Counted from the stretch's first letter, positions 6,635 to 15,628 are shown. The stretch is 64,000 bases of DNA from Microbacterium sp. SORGH_AS_0888 (GCF_030818905.1 NZ_JAUTAZ010000001.1:2914001-2978000); one strand, 5' to 3'. Notes: generated from the letters alone by a model not told the origin. Program-made: numbers and translations.

Positions 6635-7462
6635 GTGGCAGAAGACGCTCGGACCCCCGCCAGCCGGTCGGCGGCCGCCGAGCACGCCCGGACCGTCGCG
6701 GAGCAGGCCGATCGCCATGCGCTGACGCTCGAGTCGCTGCTCGCGGCGCTGCGATCGACGCGGCTGTCCGACGCCGCCGCCCGCGCCGAGGCGGTCGAGA
6801 TCGCGTCGGCCGCGCTCGTCGAGCTCCGCACCGCGACCGATCGTCGGTGGAGCACCATCCTCGAGCCCGTGAGCGGCGCGTTCTCCCGCCTGCGCGCCGA
6901 CCTGCGTCCCCTCGTGCGATTCGGCGACCTCGACGTGCAGTTCGTCGAACCGCCCGCCACCGGCCGGGCGCTCCCCGGCGGCGTCGCCCACAGCGCGCGG
7001 GCGATCGTCCGATCCGCCGTGCTCGCCCTGGTCGACGCCGGCGCTGCGCGTCGGGTCCGCATCCAGTGGGACTGCGACGGCCGCAACCTGCTCATGCAGC
7101 TCCGTGACGACGGCGCCGGGACGCTCGACGTCCACGACGACGCCATCCGCCCGATCGCCGAGCGCGTCGTGGCCCTCGACGGGACCCTGGCGGTCGCCTC
7201 CACGCCGGGGTGGGGTTCCATCCTGGATGTCTCGCTCCCGCTCGACCCCGTGCCGCGATCGGCGGAGGCGCCCGCGGATGCCGACCTCACCGAGCGCGAA
7301 CGCGACGTCCTCCGGCTGCTCGTGACCGGCGTCGGCAACCGGGAGATCGCCGGGGGCCTCGGCATCAGCACGAACACCGTCAAGTATCACGTGGCCAATC
7401 TGCTCCGAAAGCAGGGGGCCAGGACTCGGGCGGAGCTCGCCGCGTTCACCTCCCGCGCCTGA
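6635..7462 (+). CDS. LuxR-type regulator with a histidine-kinase-like ATPase domain
   Basis: 275 aa from a GTG at 6635. The first ~200 residues look like a degenerate HATPase_c module: a helical region, then RIQWDCDGRNLLMQLRDDGAGTLD (G1-box-like DDGAG) and ASTPGWGSILDVSLPL (G2/F-box-like). No phospho-acceptor His block is evident. The C-terminus is a full LuxR helix-turn-helix: DLTERERDVLRLLVTGVGNR, EIAGGLGISTNTVKYHVANL. It is divergent from hxlB, and therefore a candidate regulator of the formaldehyde pathway. Such one-protein kinase-ATPase/LuxR fusions occur in actinobacteria, but the signal is unknown. Confidence 0.8.
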   Translation: MAEDARTPASRSAAAEHARTVAEQADRHALTLESLLAALRSTRLSDAAARAEAVEIASAALVELRTATDRRWSTILEPVSGAFSRLRADLRPLVRFGDLDVQFVEPPATGRALPGGVAHSARAIVRSAVLALVDAGAARRVRIQWDCDGRNLLMQLRDDGAGTLDVHDDAIRPIAERVVALDGTLAVASTPGWGSILDVSLPLDPVPRSAEAPADADLTERERDVLRLLVTGVGNREIAGGLGISTNTVKYHVANLLRKQGARTRAELAAFTSRA

Positions 7463-7601
7463 CCGTCCACCGGGAATCGCCGCCATCGTGGGGCTCGGCA
7501 CGGGACGCAGGGCGGACCTCGCGTTTGTCAAGGCCGTCCAGGCCGGGCACAGGACATCGATAGGGTCCTGATGTTCGCGGGGAGACGGAGGCAGATTCGA
7601 C

Positions 7602-10082
7602 GTGCACTACCAGCGTCTCGCCGAGACCGCCCTCCCACGGGGCGGACGGCGCGCGGCGGTCGCGGCCGTCTGTGCGGTGCTCGCCCTGCTCGCGGTCGTG
7701 CTGGACGCGCGGCCGGCCGCAGCATCCGACGGGCGCCAGCCGAACGATCTCGTGCCCTCCGGCGGTGCGTACTTCGGATCGATCATCCAGTGGGGGAGCG
7801 ACAGCGTCGCCGACCATGCGGAGCGGCTCGGGGCCCCCAGCGCGATCTACCAGCGCGACGTGCCGTACCCGTTGACGGAGGCCGACCGCGGGTACCTGGC
7901 GGGCTTCTTCGAACAGACCGCGGCGGCCGGCTCCATCGCTCTCATCGCCCTGCGCCCCACCGTGTCGCTCGACGAGCTCGGACCGGCTCAGGCGGAGGAG
8001 CTCGTGAGGGCTCTGTCCGATCTCGCGAAGCCGGTCGGCGCCCCGCTCTACCTCAGCTTCGCCCCCGACATGAACACGACATGGGTGCCCTGGGGGCAGC
8101 GGCCCGACGCCTACCGGGCTGCGTTCACGGCATTCGCCGACGTCGTGCACAGCCGGATGCCGGAGGCCGCGGTCCTGTGGTCGCCGTTCTGGGGCGGCGA
8201 TTACCCCTTCGCGGCCGCGGCTCCGCCCACATCCGCTCAGGCAGGCGCCGACACCGACGGCGACGGTCTGCTCACCGGCGCCGACGACCCCTACGCCCCG
8301 TACTACCCCGGTGACGCCTCCGTCGACGCGGTCGGGCTCTCGGTCTACTTCGACGAGACGGCGGGGCGCGAGGCGCGCAACGTCGTCCCCGGCCCCGACG
8401 ACTTCGTCGCGCGCCTCACCGGCGCGGACGGCTCCGGTGCGCCCGACTTCTCCGGCACGTACGCCGCCTCCGACCGCCCGCTGCTGATCGAGACCGCGGC
8501 GTTCTCCAGCGCCAGCGCGGCCGGCCCGAGCGCGCTGGATATCAAGTCGGCCTGGTGGCGCCAGATCGAGGCAGCCGTCGGCTCGTCGCGGATCCCACAC
8601 CTGTCGGCCGTCATCTGGCAGGACACCGTCACCAGGCGCGGCGTCGTCGGCGAGACCGTCATCGACTGGTCGGTGACGCTGTCGTCGGATGCGGTGCGCT
8701 CGGCCTTCGCGGCGGATCTGCGCGCGTCGGACCTCGTGCTGGGCCCGGTGCGAGAGCCGTCCGGCGCGTCCGCGGACACGACACGTGTGGGCGGCGTCGC
8801 GGGCTGGCTGGTCGTCGCCCTCGTCGTCGTGTTCGTCGCCGGGCTCATCGTCTACGCCTGGCGCGGGTCGGCCGGCGCCAGGCGGTTGCGCTACACCGGG
8901 GCGCCGTCGCGCGACGCGCGCATCGACCTGCTGCGCGGCCTCGCGATCGTCTTCGTCGTCGTGAACCATCTCGGGCTGGTCAGCTACCTGCAGATCGGCA
9001 CGCAGGAGCTCCTCGGCGTCGTCTCGGGAGCCGAGCTCTTCGTCCTCCTCTCGGGCGCCGTGCTCGGCCTCGTCTACCGTCCGAAGCTCGTCTCCGGGGG
9101 CATCGGGGAGGTCGTGATCCGCACCGGACAGCGTTCGTGGAAGCTGTATCGCACGGCGCTCGTCGTCGTGGTGCTGGTCTACGCCCTCTCCCTCGTGCCG
9201 TTCCTGCGGCACCAGGCGGTCACCACGTTCACGGATCAGGGGACCGGGGCGGCGGGAGCGGGCGCCACGGGCCGGGTGTACGACCTCTACGCGGGGGCCG
9301 ACCGCATCCTGCACTACCCGGTCGATCCGCAGGTCGTGCTCGACTTCCTGCTGCTGCGCATGGGCCCGTGGCAGTTCAACGTCATGGGTCTCTACGTCGT
9401 CCTCCTCCTCGTCTCCCCGCTCGTGCTGTGGGCGCTCGGACGCCGCTGGTGGCCGTGGGTGCTCGGGGTGAGCGCGGCCCTCTACGTCGTCGGATACACG
9501 ACGCGCGTGCGGCTGCTCCCCTCGCAGTTCGAGGACTCCTTCCCCCTGCTCGTGTGGCAGCTGCTCTTCGTCCTCGGGATGGTCGGAGGCTTCCATCGAC
9601 GTGAGATCCTCGCCTGGTTCGCCACGCGCGGGGGCCGTCTCGCCCTCGTCGCGATCGTCGCGGCGACGGTCGCGCTCATGCTGTTCTCCTGGAACAACCC
9701 CTATGCCCCGGCGCCCGGCGACCCACGGCTCGGCCTCGTCGCCGACAACACCTTCCGCGACATCTACGGGACCTCCTTCGAGCGCACCTTCCTCGCGCCC
9801 GGCCGGCTGGTCAACGTCGTGCTCCTGGTGGTCGCGCTCTACGCGCTGCTCTCGGCGTACTGGGCGCCGATCGCCGCCGTCGTCGGCGGCTTCCTCGTGC
9901 CGCTCGGACAGGCGAGCCTCTACGTGTTCGTCATGCACGTGTTCTTCGCCGTGATCGTCGCCAGCATCCCGGCCCTGAACCGAGGAGACCTCTGGGTCGG
10001 CACTCTCGCGAACATCGGGGCGCTCGCCCTGCTGTGGGTCATGGTGCGCACGCGGTTCCTCTTCCGGGTGGTGCCACGATGA
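7602..10082 (+). CDS. GH26-like domain fused to an OpgC-type membrane acyltransferase domain
   Basis: 826 aa from a GTG at 7602 with GGAGGCAG upstream. Residues ~1-43 are a signal/anchor segment (ALLAVVLDARPAAAS). Residues ~45-390 are a beta-mannanase-like (GH26) extracellular domain; the normal HEMN acid/base motif reads APDMN and the likely nucleophile Glu is kept in PLLIETAAF. A helix near 400-425 leads to the OpgC domain, starting RDARIDLLRGLAIVFVVVNH, with about ten transmembrane helices to the end. OpgC proteins transfer acyl (succinyl) groups to glucans. First gene of a five-gene operon; it overlaps the glycosyltransferase by 4 bp (ATGA). Likely role: trimming or decorating the polysaccharide made by the next gene. 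Confidence 0.82.
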   Translation: MHYQRLAETALPRGGRRAAVAAVCAVLALLAVVLDARPAAASDGRQPNDLVPSGGAYFGSIIQWGSDSVADHAERLGAPSAIYQRDVPYPLTEADRGYLAGFFEQTAAAGSIALIALRPTVSLDELGPAQAEELVRALSDLAKPVGAPLYLSFAPDMNTTWVPWGQRPDAYRAAFTAFADVVHSRMPEAAVLWSPFWGGDYPFAAAAPPTSAQAGADTDGDGLLTGADDPYAPYYPGDASVDAVGLSVYFDETAGREARNVVPGPDDFVARLTGADGSGAPDFSGTYAASDRPLLIETAAFSSASAAGPSALDIKSAWWRQIEAAVGSSRIPHLSAVIWQDTVTRRGVVGETVIDWSVTLSSDAVRSAFAADLRASDLVLGPVREPSGASADTTRVGGVAGWLVVALVVVFVAGLIVYAWRGSAGARRLRYTGAPSRDARIDLLRGLAIVFVVVNHLGLVSYLQIGTQELLGVVSGAELFVLLSGAVLGLVYRPKLVSGGIGEVVIRTGQRSWKLYRTALVVVVLVYALSLVPFLRHQAVTTFTDQGTGAAGAGATGRVYDLYAGADRILHYPVDPQVVLDFLLLRMGPWQFNVMGLYVVLLLVSPLVLWALGRRWWPWVLGVSAALYVVGYTTRVRLLPSQFEDSFPLLVWQLLFVLGMVGGFHRREILAWFATRGGRLALVAIVAATVALMLFSWNNPYAPAPGDPRLGLVADNTFRDIYGTSFERTFLAPGRLVNVVLLVVALYALLSAYWAPIAAVVGGFLVPLGQASLYVFVMHVFFAVIVASIPALNRGDLWVGTLANIGALALLWVMVRTRFLFRVVPR

Positions 10083-12130
10083 GCGCTCGCACGCGGATCG
10101 ACGCGACGACCGGCGACACCCGCATCAGCGAGGGACGCCTGCTCCTGCTGCGCGTCGTCGTCCTGCTCACGGTCCTGCTGGGCGTCAACTACATCGCCTG
10201 GCGGTGGCTGTTCTCGCTCAACTGGGACGCCTGGTGGATCGCCATCCCCCTCATCGCCGCCGAGACCTACAGCCTCATCGACGTCTGCCTCTTCGGAATG
10301 ATGATGTGGCGGGCGCGCGGCCGCCCCGCACCGCCCCCGCCGGTCGAAGGCCTCGCCGTCGACGTCTTCATCGCCACCTACAACGAGCCCATCGACCTCG
10401 TGATGACGACGGCGCTCGCCGCCCGGCGCATCCGCTATCCGCACCGCACGTGGATCCTCGACGACGGGGCACGCCCGGAGCTGCGCCGGCGCGCGGAGGC
10501 CGCCGGGGTCGGGTACGTCTCGCGCGGCGCCGAGTGGGACGACCGCCCCAGACACGCCAAGGCCGGCAACATCAACAACGCGCTCCAGGTCACCGACGGC
10601 GAGTTCATCCTCATCCTCGACGCCGACATGATCCCTCGCCCCGAGATCCTCGACCACACTCTCGGGTACTTCGACGACCCGTCGGTCGCTCTCGTCCAGA
10701 CGCCTCAGGTCTTCAGCAACGTCGCCACGGGCGATCCGCTCGGCAGCCAGGCGCCGCTGTTCTACGGACCCATCCAGCAGGGCAAGGACGGCTGGAACGC
10801 GGCCTTCTTCTGCGGCTCCAACGCGATCCTGCGCCGTGAGGCGCTCATGCAGCTCGGCATCGTCGGCTACGTGCGCGAGCTCGACCGCTCGGTCTCCCGC
10901 GCCCTGCGCAGTGCCGCGCGGGTCGTCGAGAGGTCCCGCACCAGCCCGGCGGCCGCCGATCCCGCCGTCGCCGCCGCGCTCGATGAGGTCGCCGCCGCCG
11001 TCGCGGAGGCGCGTGCCAGGCTGCGCGCGCACGAGCCGCTCGGGGAGGTGACGTACCGACTGCACCGACGGGTGGATGCCGCCACCCGCTCGATCGTCGC
11101 CTCCGACGTCGCCGGCATCGACGACGACCTGCGGGAGCTCGCCGCGCTGGCCGCCTCCTCGGGCGCGGGCACGTCGCCGGAGGAGCACGCGTTCGATGTC
11201 GAGCAGGCGGTCGCGGTGCTGACGTCGAAGGATCTCTCCCCCTTGAACGCGCTGGAGGCGGCGCAGGCCGTGCTTCGGACGATCGGGGTGGACCGCGCCG
11301 CCGAGGCACAGCCGGTCATGCCGCTCGCGACCATCTCCGTCACCGAGGACATGGCGACCTCGATGCGGATGCACGGGATGGGGTGGAAGAGCGTGTACCA
11401 CCACGAGCTGCTCGCCGACGGCCTCGCCCCCGAGGACCTCGGGACGATGCTCACCCAGCGCCTGCGCTGGGCGCAGGGCACGATGCAGGTCTTCCTGCGC
11501 GAGAACCCGCTCGTGCAGTGGGGGATGTCGCTGCCGCAGCGACTCATGTACTTCGCCACGATGTGGAGCTACCTGTCGGGCTACGCCGCGGTGGTCTACT
11601 TCGCCGCGCCCATCATCTTCCTGGTGCTCGGCATCCTCCCCGTCCACGCGTATGCGGGGGACTTCTTCGCCCGCTTCATCCCGTTCATGGTCGTCAACCA
11701 GGTGCTGTTCCTCATCGCCGCCAAGGGCGCGCCCACCTGGCGCGGCCAGCAGTACAGCCTGGCGCTGTTCCCGGTGTGGCTCAAGGCATGCTCGACCGCG
11801 TTCACCAACGTGGTCCTGCGTATCCCGCTGGGCTTCGCCGTGACCCCGAAGACCCGTCCGAGCACGAACGGGCCGCAGTGGCACCTCATCAAGACGCAGC
11901 TGGTGGTGATGGCGCTGCTCGTCGTGGCGATCGTCGTCGGCTGCATCCGTCTGCTCGTCAACGGCGCCGAGCCCGTCGGCACCGCCGTCAACATCGCCTG
12001 GGCCGTCTACGATCTGGTGGTTCTGAGCGTGCTGTTCCAGGCTGCCACGTTCCGGGGGTACGACCCCGCCACCGAGGCGGAACACCTCGCCGACCACGCC
12101 CGGCGGGCAACGCGGAAGGACGGGAGATGA
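10079..12130 (+). CDS. Cellulose-synthase-like family 2 glycosyltransferase with a long insertion
   Basis: 683 aa. Two N-terminal transmembrane helices (21-36, 52-78), then the GT-A domain: FIATYNEPIDLVMTT (~97-111), WILDDGARPE, RHAKAGNINNAL, LILDADMIPRPE (DxD at 181-183), GSNAILRRE, TED at 422-424 and QRLRW at 460-464, followed by four or so C-terminal helices. These are the BcsA landmarks for processive beta-glucan synthesis and export. Between GSNAILRREALMQLGIVGY and the TED motif there is about 155 residues of helical, Ala/Arg/Glu-rich sequence that ordinary family members do not have. No PilZ domain is seen. Coupled by ATGA overlaps to the genes on both sides. Confidence 0.88.
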   Translation: MSARTRIDATTGDTRISEGRLLLLRVVVLLTVLLGVNYIAWRWLFSLNWDAWWIAIPLIAAETYSLIDVCLFGMMMWRARGRPAPPPPVEGLAVDVFIATYNEPIDLVMTTALAARRIRYPHRTWILDDGARPELRRRAEAAGVGYVSRGAEWDDRPRHAKAGNINNALQVTDGEFILILDADMIPRPEILDHTLGYFDDPSVALVQTPQVFSNVATGDPLGSQAPLFYGPIQQGKDGWNAAFFCGSNAILRREALMQLGIVGYVRELDRSVSRALRSAARVVERSRTSPAAADPAVAAALDEVAAAVAEARARLRAHEPLGEVTYRLHRRVDAATRSIVASDVAGIDDDLRELAALAASSGAGTSPEEHAFDVEQAVAVLTSKDLSPLNALEAAQAVLRTIGVDRAAEAQPVMPLATISVTEDMATSMRMHGMGWKSVYHHELLADGLAPEDLGTMLTQRLRWAQGTMQVFLRENPLVQWGMSLPQRLMYFATMWSYLSGYAAVVYFAAPIIFLVLGILPVHAYAGDFFARFIPFMVVNQVLFLIAAKGAPTWRGQQYSLALFPVWLKACSTAFTNVVLRIPLGFAVTPKTRPSTNGPQWHLIKTQLVVMALLVVAIVVGCIRLLVNGAEPVGTAVNIAWAVYDLVVLSVLFQAATFRGYDPATEAEHLADHARRATRKDGR

Positions 12131-13317
12131 CGGTGTCCATAGCGCCCTACGACGAGGCGGCCAGCCAGCGCGTGATCGAGGAGCTCGGCATCCTCGACAC
12201 CCCGCGGGACGAGCGCATCGACCGCGTCACCCGGATCGCGCGGGAGATGTTCGATGTGCCGATGGTGAGCGTGACGCTTCTGGACCGCGGCCGGCAGTGG
12301 CGCAAGTCCGAGATCGGCCTGGGCGGTCGCGAGGCGCCGCGCGAGGACGCCTTCTGCGACTACACGGTTCGGGAGGGGCGCACGGTCATCGTCCCCGACG
12401 CGAGCGAAGACGACCGGTGGGCGACGAACCCGTTCGTCGCCGGTGACCCCCACCTTCGCTTCTACGCCGGTCATCCCCTCACCGCCGGAGGGGGCGAGCG
12501 CATCGGCACGCTGTGCCTGCTCGACACCAAGCCGCGGGTGCTCGGCGACCGAGAGGAGGACCTGCTTCGCGATCTGGCCTGGTGGGTGCAGTCCGAGATC
12601 CTCCGTCAGAACGAGCTGGACGACGCCGCCGCGCTGCAGAGCACGCTGCGCCCGCGCGCGGTGCCCGCGTTGCCCGGGTACGAGGTGGCCGCCGTCACCG
12701 TCCCCGTGGGGCAGGTCTCGGGCGACCTCTACGACTGGTACCCCGTCGCGTCGGGCCTGCGTTTCACGCTCGCCGACGTGATGGGCAAGGGCGTCGGGGC
12801 GGCGCTCCTGGCCGCGGGGCTCCGCGCGTCGCTGCGGACGCTGCCCGATCGCGATCTGCTCGAGGCCGTCCGCGAGGCGGACCGCCTGCTCGACGCGGAT
12901 GCTGCCGATCTCGGCACGTTCGTCACGGCGTTCCACGGCGAGCTGGATGCGGGGACCGGCGTCGTGCGATTCGTCGACGCGGGACACAGCCTGGGCTACG
13001 TCCTCCGCGCCGACGGCGGCTGGGATCACCTCCGCTCGGCGGGGACGCCGCTCGGCATGGGACTGGCCGGCATCCGCGCCTCCGCCCGGACGCAGCTGCG
13101 GCCGGGGGACGTCTTCATGGTGTGCAGCGATGGCCTGCTCGACGTGCTCGATCCCGTCGACCCCCTGGGGCAGGTGCGGCGGGTCCTGCGCGAGCGCGGC
13201 GTGCAGGGAGCGCTCGATGAGGCAGCGCGCCTCGCGCGCGCGACCCCGGCGCACGATGACGTGACGGTGATGGTGGTGGCGCGCCTCGACGCCGCCGCCG
13301 AGGAAGGAGCGGGATGA
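12127..13317 (+). CDS. GAF-domain SpoIIE/RsbU-type Ser phosphatase (PP2C)
   Basis: 396 aa. Residues ~10-160 form a GAF domain (FDVPMVSVTLLDRGRQWRKS, EDAFCDYTVREG, RFYAGHPLT, GTLCLLD). Residues ~180-390 are the SpoIIE phosphatase: GQVSGDLYDWY, LADVMGKGVGAALLAAGLRA, FVDAGH, VFMVCSDGLLDVLD and TPAHDDVTVMVV supply the metal-binding Asp residues. Such proteins dephosphorylate an anti-sigma-factor antagonist in partner-switching systems. Here the STAS protein and the RsbW-type kinase follow directly with overlapping start codons, so the three form a complete module attached to a polysaccharide synthase. The GAF input signal is unknown. Confidence 0.9.
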   Translation: MTVSIAPYDEAASQRVIEELGILDTPRDERIDRVTRIAREMFDVPMVSVTLLDRGRQWRKSEIGLGGREAPREDAFCDYTVREGRTVIVPDASEDDRWATNPFVAGDPHLRFYAGHPLTAGGGERIGTLCLLDTKPRVLGDREEDLLRDLAWWVQSEILRQNELDDAAALQSTLRPRAVPALPGYEVAAVTVPVGQVSGDLYDWYPVASGLRFTLADVMGKGVGAALLAAGLRASLRTLPDRDLLEAVREADRLLDADAADLGTFVTAFHGELDAGTGVVRFVDAGHSLGYVLRADGGWDHLRSAGTPLGMGLAGIRASARTQLRPGDVFMVCSDGLLDVLDPVDPLGQVRRVLRERGVQGALDEAARLARATPAHDDVTVMVVARLDAAAEEGAG

Positions 13318-13646
13318 ACATCGAACGACGCAACCTCGACCATGCGGTGGTGCTCGGGCTCGACGGCCGGCTCACCGCCGTCGCCGCGCCGCAGCTGCGC
13401 GCCGAGATCGCCGATCTCGTGGCCGCCGGCCGCACGACGGTCGTGGTCGACCTCGCGAAGGTCGGCTTCATCGACTCGTCCGGGCTCGGCGCCCTCGTCG
13501 GTGCGCTGAAGGCGACCCGGGTCGCCGGCGGCGATCTCCGGATCGCCGCGGCAGGTGAGCAGGTGCGGCAGGTGCTGCGCCTCACGAACCTCGATCGGGT
13601 GCTGCAGGTCTACCCCGACGCCGAAAGCGCGTTCGGTGGCGTCTGA
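13314..13646 (+). CDS. STAS-domain anti-anti-sigma factor (RsbV/SpoIIAA-like)
   Basis: 110 aa. The single STAS domain has VLGLDGRLTAVAAPQLRAEI, VVVDLAKVGFIDSSGLGALV and RIAAAGEQVRQVLRLTNLD. The phospho-acceptor serine is in the DSSG motif (residues 54-57). Phosphorylated by the kinase encoded next and dephosphorylated by the phosphatase encoded before it. Start overlaps the phosphatase stop (ATGA). The target could be an anti-sigma factor elsewhere or, given the operon, a non-sigma partner controlling the glycosyltransferase. Confidence 0.92.
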   Translation: MNIERRNLDHAVVLGLDGRLTAVAAPQLRAEIADLVAAGRTTVVVDLAKVGFIDSSGLGALVGALKATRVAGGDLRIAAAGEQVRQVLRLTNLDRVLQVYPDAESAFGGV

Positions 13647-14058
13647 GGTCACCGTCTCCCGCGCGGGCCCCGCGACGCTCGCGTTCGTCGAGGGGCTGCA
13701 CGAGGCGCTGGCGGAGCTCGCGGCGGGTGCGCCGGACATCCCGGAGGACGACCTCGCCCTCTTCACGCTCGCCGTCATCGAGATCGCCACCAACATCGCC
13801 GTGCACAGTCCACGTGGCGATGAGACGGTGTCCCTCGTGGTCGAGCTCTCCGCCGGGGACGAGCTGCGCGCGACGCTCCGCGACTCCGCCGCCCCCGTGC
13901 AGCTCGACCTCGGCGCGCGGACCATGGTGGACGCGCTCGCCGAGGCGGGGCGCGGCCTCGCGATCGCCGCCGCGGCGTGCGACGAGCTCTCGGTCGAGAG
14001 ATCCGGCGGCAACGTCTGGCGACTCGTCCGCCGCCTCGGCCCCGACGTGCGCCGCTGA
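13636..14058 (+). CDS. RsbW/SpoIIAB-like anti-sigma Ser kinase (HATPase_c)
   Basis: 140 aa from the GTG at 13636, which overlaps the end of the STAS gene by 11 bp. GHKL ATPase motifs: N-box in LFTLAVIEIATNIAVHS, G1-like DELRATLRDSAAPV (usual DxGxG is degenerate) and G2 in AEAGRGLAIAAAACDEL. It probably phosphorylates the STAS protein and holds a partner when that is phosphorylated. No sigma factor gene is adjacent. Ends the five-gene operon; a hairpin follows 5 bases downstream. Confidence 0.88.
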   Translation: MASEVTVSRAGPATLAFVEGLHEALAELAAGAPDIPEDDLALFTLAVIEIATNIAVHSPRGDETVSLVVELSAGDELRATLRDSAAPVQLDLGARTMVDALAEAGRGLAIAAAACDELSVERSGGNVWRLVRRLGPDVRR

Positions 14059-14062
14059 CGGC

Positions 14063-14099
14063 TCGAGGCCGGCGCGAGCGGAGCCCGTGCCGGCCTCGA
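14063..14099. terminator. 11-bp perfect hairpin between convergent genes
   Basis: TCGAGGCCGGC (14063-14073) pairs with GCCGGCCTCGA (14089-14099) around a 15-base loop. It is placed between the RsbW stop (plus) and the permease stop (minus), so it can serve both strands. Confidence 0.7.
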
Positions 14100-14125
14100 T
14101 CTCTGGCGACCCGGCCACTCCGACC

Positions 14126-15628
14126 TCAGCCGACCGGTTCCGTGGCCTCCTTCTCGCTCGCATCCAGCCCGCCGGTCAGCGCGTACTCCTCCTCCGGCGA
14201 CAGCACGAGGCGGTTGCGCCCGTAGAGGGCGAACGCGGCGAAGATCACGGCGTAGACGATGATGATCGCGACGATCGCCGGCAGATAGGCGGGGTTCAGC
14301 AGCAGACCGAAGAAGACCACCGCCGCGATGAGGGCTGCGGAATATGCGCCGAACAGTCCCCACGGGCTCCTATAGGGTCGTGCGGCGTTCGGGAACCGCC
14401 TCCGCAGCACGATGAAGGACACCATCTGCAGGAAGTACGCCGTCACCGCGCCCCAGACCGCGATGTTGAGCACGATGGCTCCGGCGGGGCTCGCGTCGCC
14501 GCCCGCCGCCTGCACCACGACCAGAGCGACGAAGCCGATGGCGGCGCCGAACACCAGTGCCACCCAGGGGGTCTTGTTCTTGCCGGTGAGCGAGAGCCAC
14601 CGCGGGTAGTATCCGGCGCGCGACAGCGAGTACATGTTCCGTCCGTAGGCGAACATGATGCCCATGAGCGAGGCGAGCAGCCCCACGAGCGCGAGCAGCG
14701 AGAGGAGCGCGGCGGCCTGGGTGCCCACGATGGCGCGGAAGCCGTCCAGCAGCGGCTCGAGCGATCCGCCCGTGGCCTCGGCGCCCAGCACGCCCGTGTT
14801 GAGGAACAGCACGATGAGGCCCGTCACGATGAGCGTCCCGCGCGCCCACAGCCCCGCACGGGGGATGTCGCGCGACGGGTTGTGCGACTCCTCCGCGGCC
14901 AGCGGCAGCTCCTCGATTCCCAGGAAGAACCACATCGCGAACGGCAGCGCCATGAGGATCGAGCCGACCCCGAAGGGGAGGAAGGCGCTCTGTCCGTCCT
15001 GCGGCGCGATGTCCCACAGCGAGCCCCAGTCGAACCGGCCGGAGAACACCGCCATCGCGCCGAAGACGACGATGATGCCGATCGAGATGACCGAGACGAC
15101 GATGGCGAACGTGAACGAGATCGCGGCGCCGGCGGCGTTCAGCGCGATGAAGACCGCGTAGAGAATGAGCCACCACACGAAAGGAGGCAGCGTCAGCCCG
15201 AACAGGTCGGTCACCGCGGAGCTGGCGTACTGTGCCGAGAAGTACACGACGACCGCGGTCGTCGCGACGTACTCGATCGTCTCCGCCAGGCCCGTGGCCA
15301 GACCGCCCCAGGGCCCGAGAGCGGAGCGTGCGAACGAGTAGGCCCCGCCCGTGTGCGGCATGGCGGCCGCCATCTCGCCGATCGAGAAGGTGAGGCCGTA
15401 GTACATGAGGACGAGCACGGCGAAGGCGATCAGCATCCCGCCGAATCCGGAGTAGGCGACGCCGAGGTTCCAGCCCGAGAAGTCCCCGGAGATCACGGCG
15501 GCGATCGCGAGGCCCCATAGGCCCCACACCCCCGCCGACCGCTTCAGTGTGCGCTTCTCGAAGTATGACGAGTCGGCTCGCGTGTAGGTGGCGCCCCGGT
15601 GGGTGCGCACCTGGGGAGTGTCAGACAT
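14126..15628 (-). CDS. APC-family permease, ethanolamine-permease-like
   Basis: 500 aa, about 12 transmembrane helices, from the ATG at 15628 with GGAGGACCC upstream. The N-terminal TRADSSYFEKRTLKRSAGVW followed by WGLAIAAVISGDFSGWN is the hallmark I recall of the ethanolamine permease (Eat) group of APC transporters; later IGEMAAAMPHTGGAYSF and FFLGIEELPLAAEESHNP are family motifs. It would import ethanolamine or a related amino alcohol. The neighbours (GntR regulator, class III PLP phospho-lyase, APH-type kinase) support this. An upstream cis element is shared with the lyase/kinase promoter region. Confidence 0.85.
   Translation of the reverse strand: MSDTPQVRTHRGATYTRADSSYFEKRTLKRSAGVWGLWGLAIAAVISGDFSGWNLGVAYSGFGGMLIAFAVLVLMYYGLTFSIGEMAAAMPHTGGAYSFARSALGPWGGLATGLAETIEYVATTAVVVYFSAQYASSAVTDLFGLTLPPFVWWLILYAVFIALNAAGAAISFTFAIVVSVISIGIIVVFGAMAVFSGRFDWGSLWDIAPQDGQSAFLPFGVGSILMALPFAMWFFLGIEELPLAAEESHNPSRDIPRAGLWARGTLIVTGLIVLFLNTGVLGAEATGGSLEPLLDGFRAIVGTQAAALLSLLALVGLLASLMGIMFAYGRNMYSLSRAGYYPRWLSLTGKNKTPWVALVFGAAIGFVALVVVQAAGGDASPAGAIVLNIAVWGAVTAYFLQMVSFIVLRRRFPNAARPYRSPWGLFGAYSAALIAAVVFFGLLLNPAYLPAIVAIIIVYAVIFAAFALYGRNRLVLSPEEEYALTGGLDASEKEATEPVG

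Noticed and set aside
7446..9938. An 830-residue open frame on the minus strand, opposite the GH26-like/OpgC gene
   Set aside because: Composition is dominated by Arg/Glu/Asp/Gly from GC-rich antisense codons, with no domain. The plus-strand frame has clear motifs and codon-position bias.
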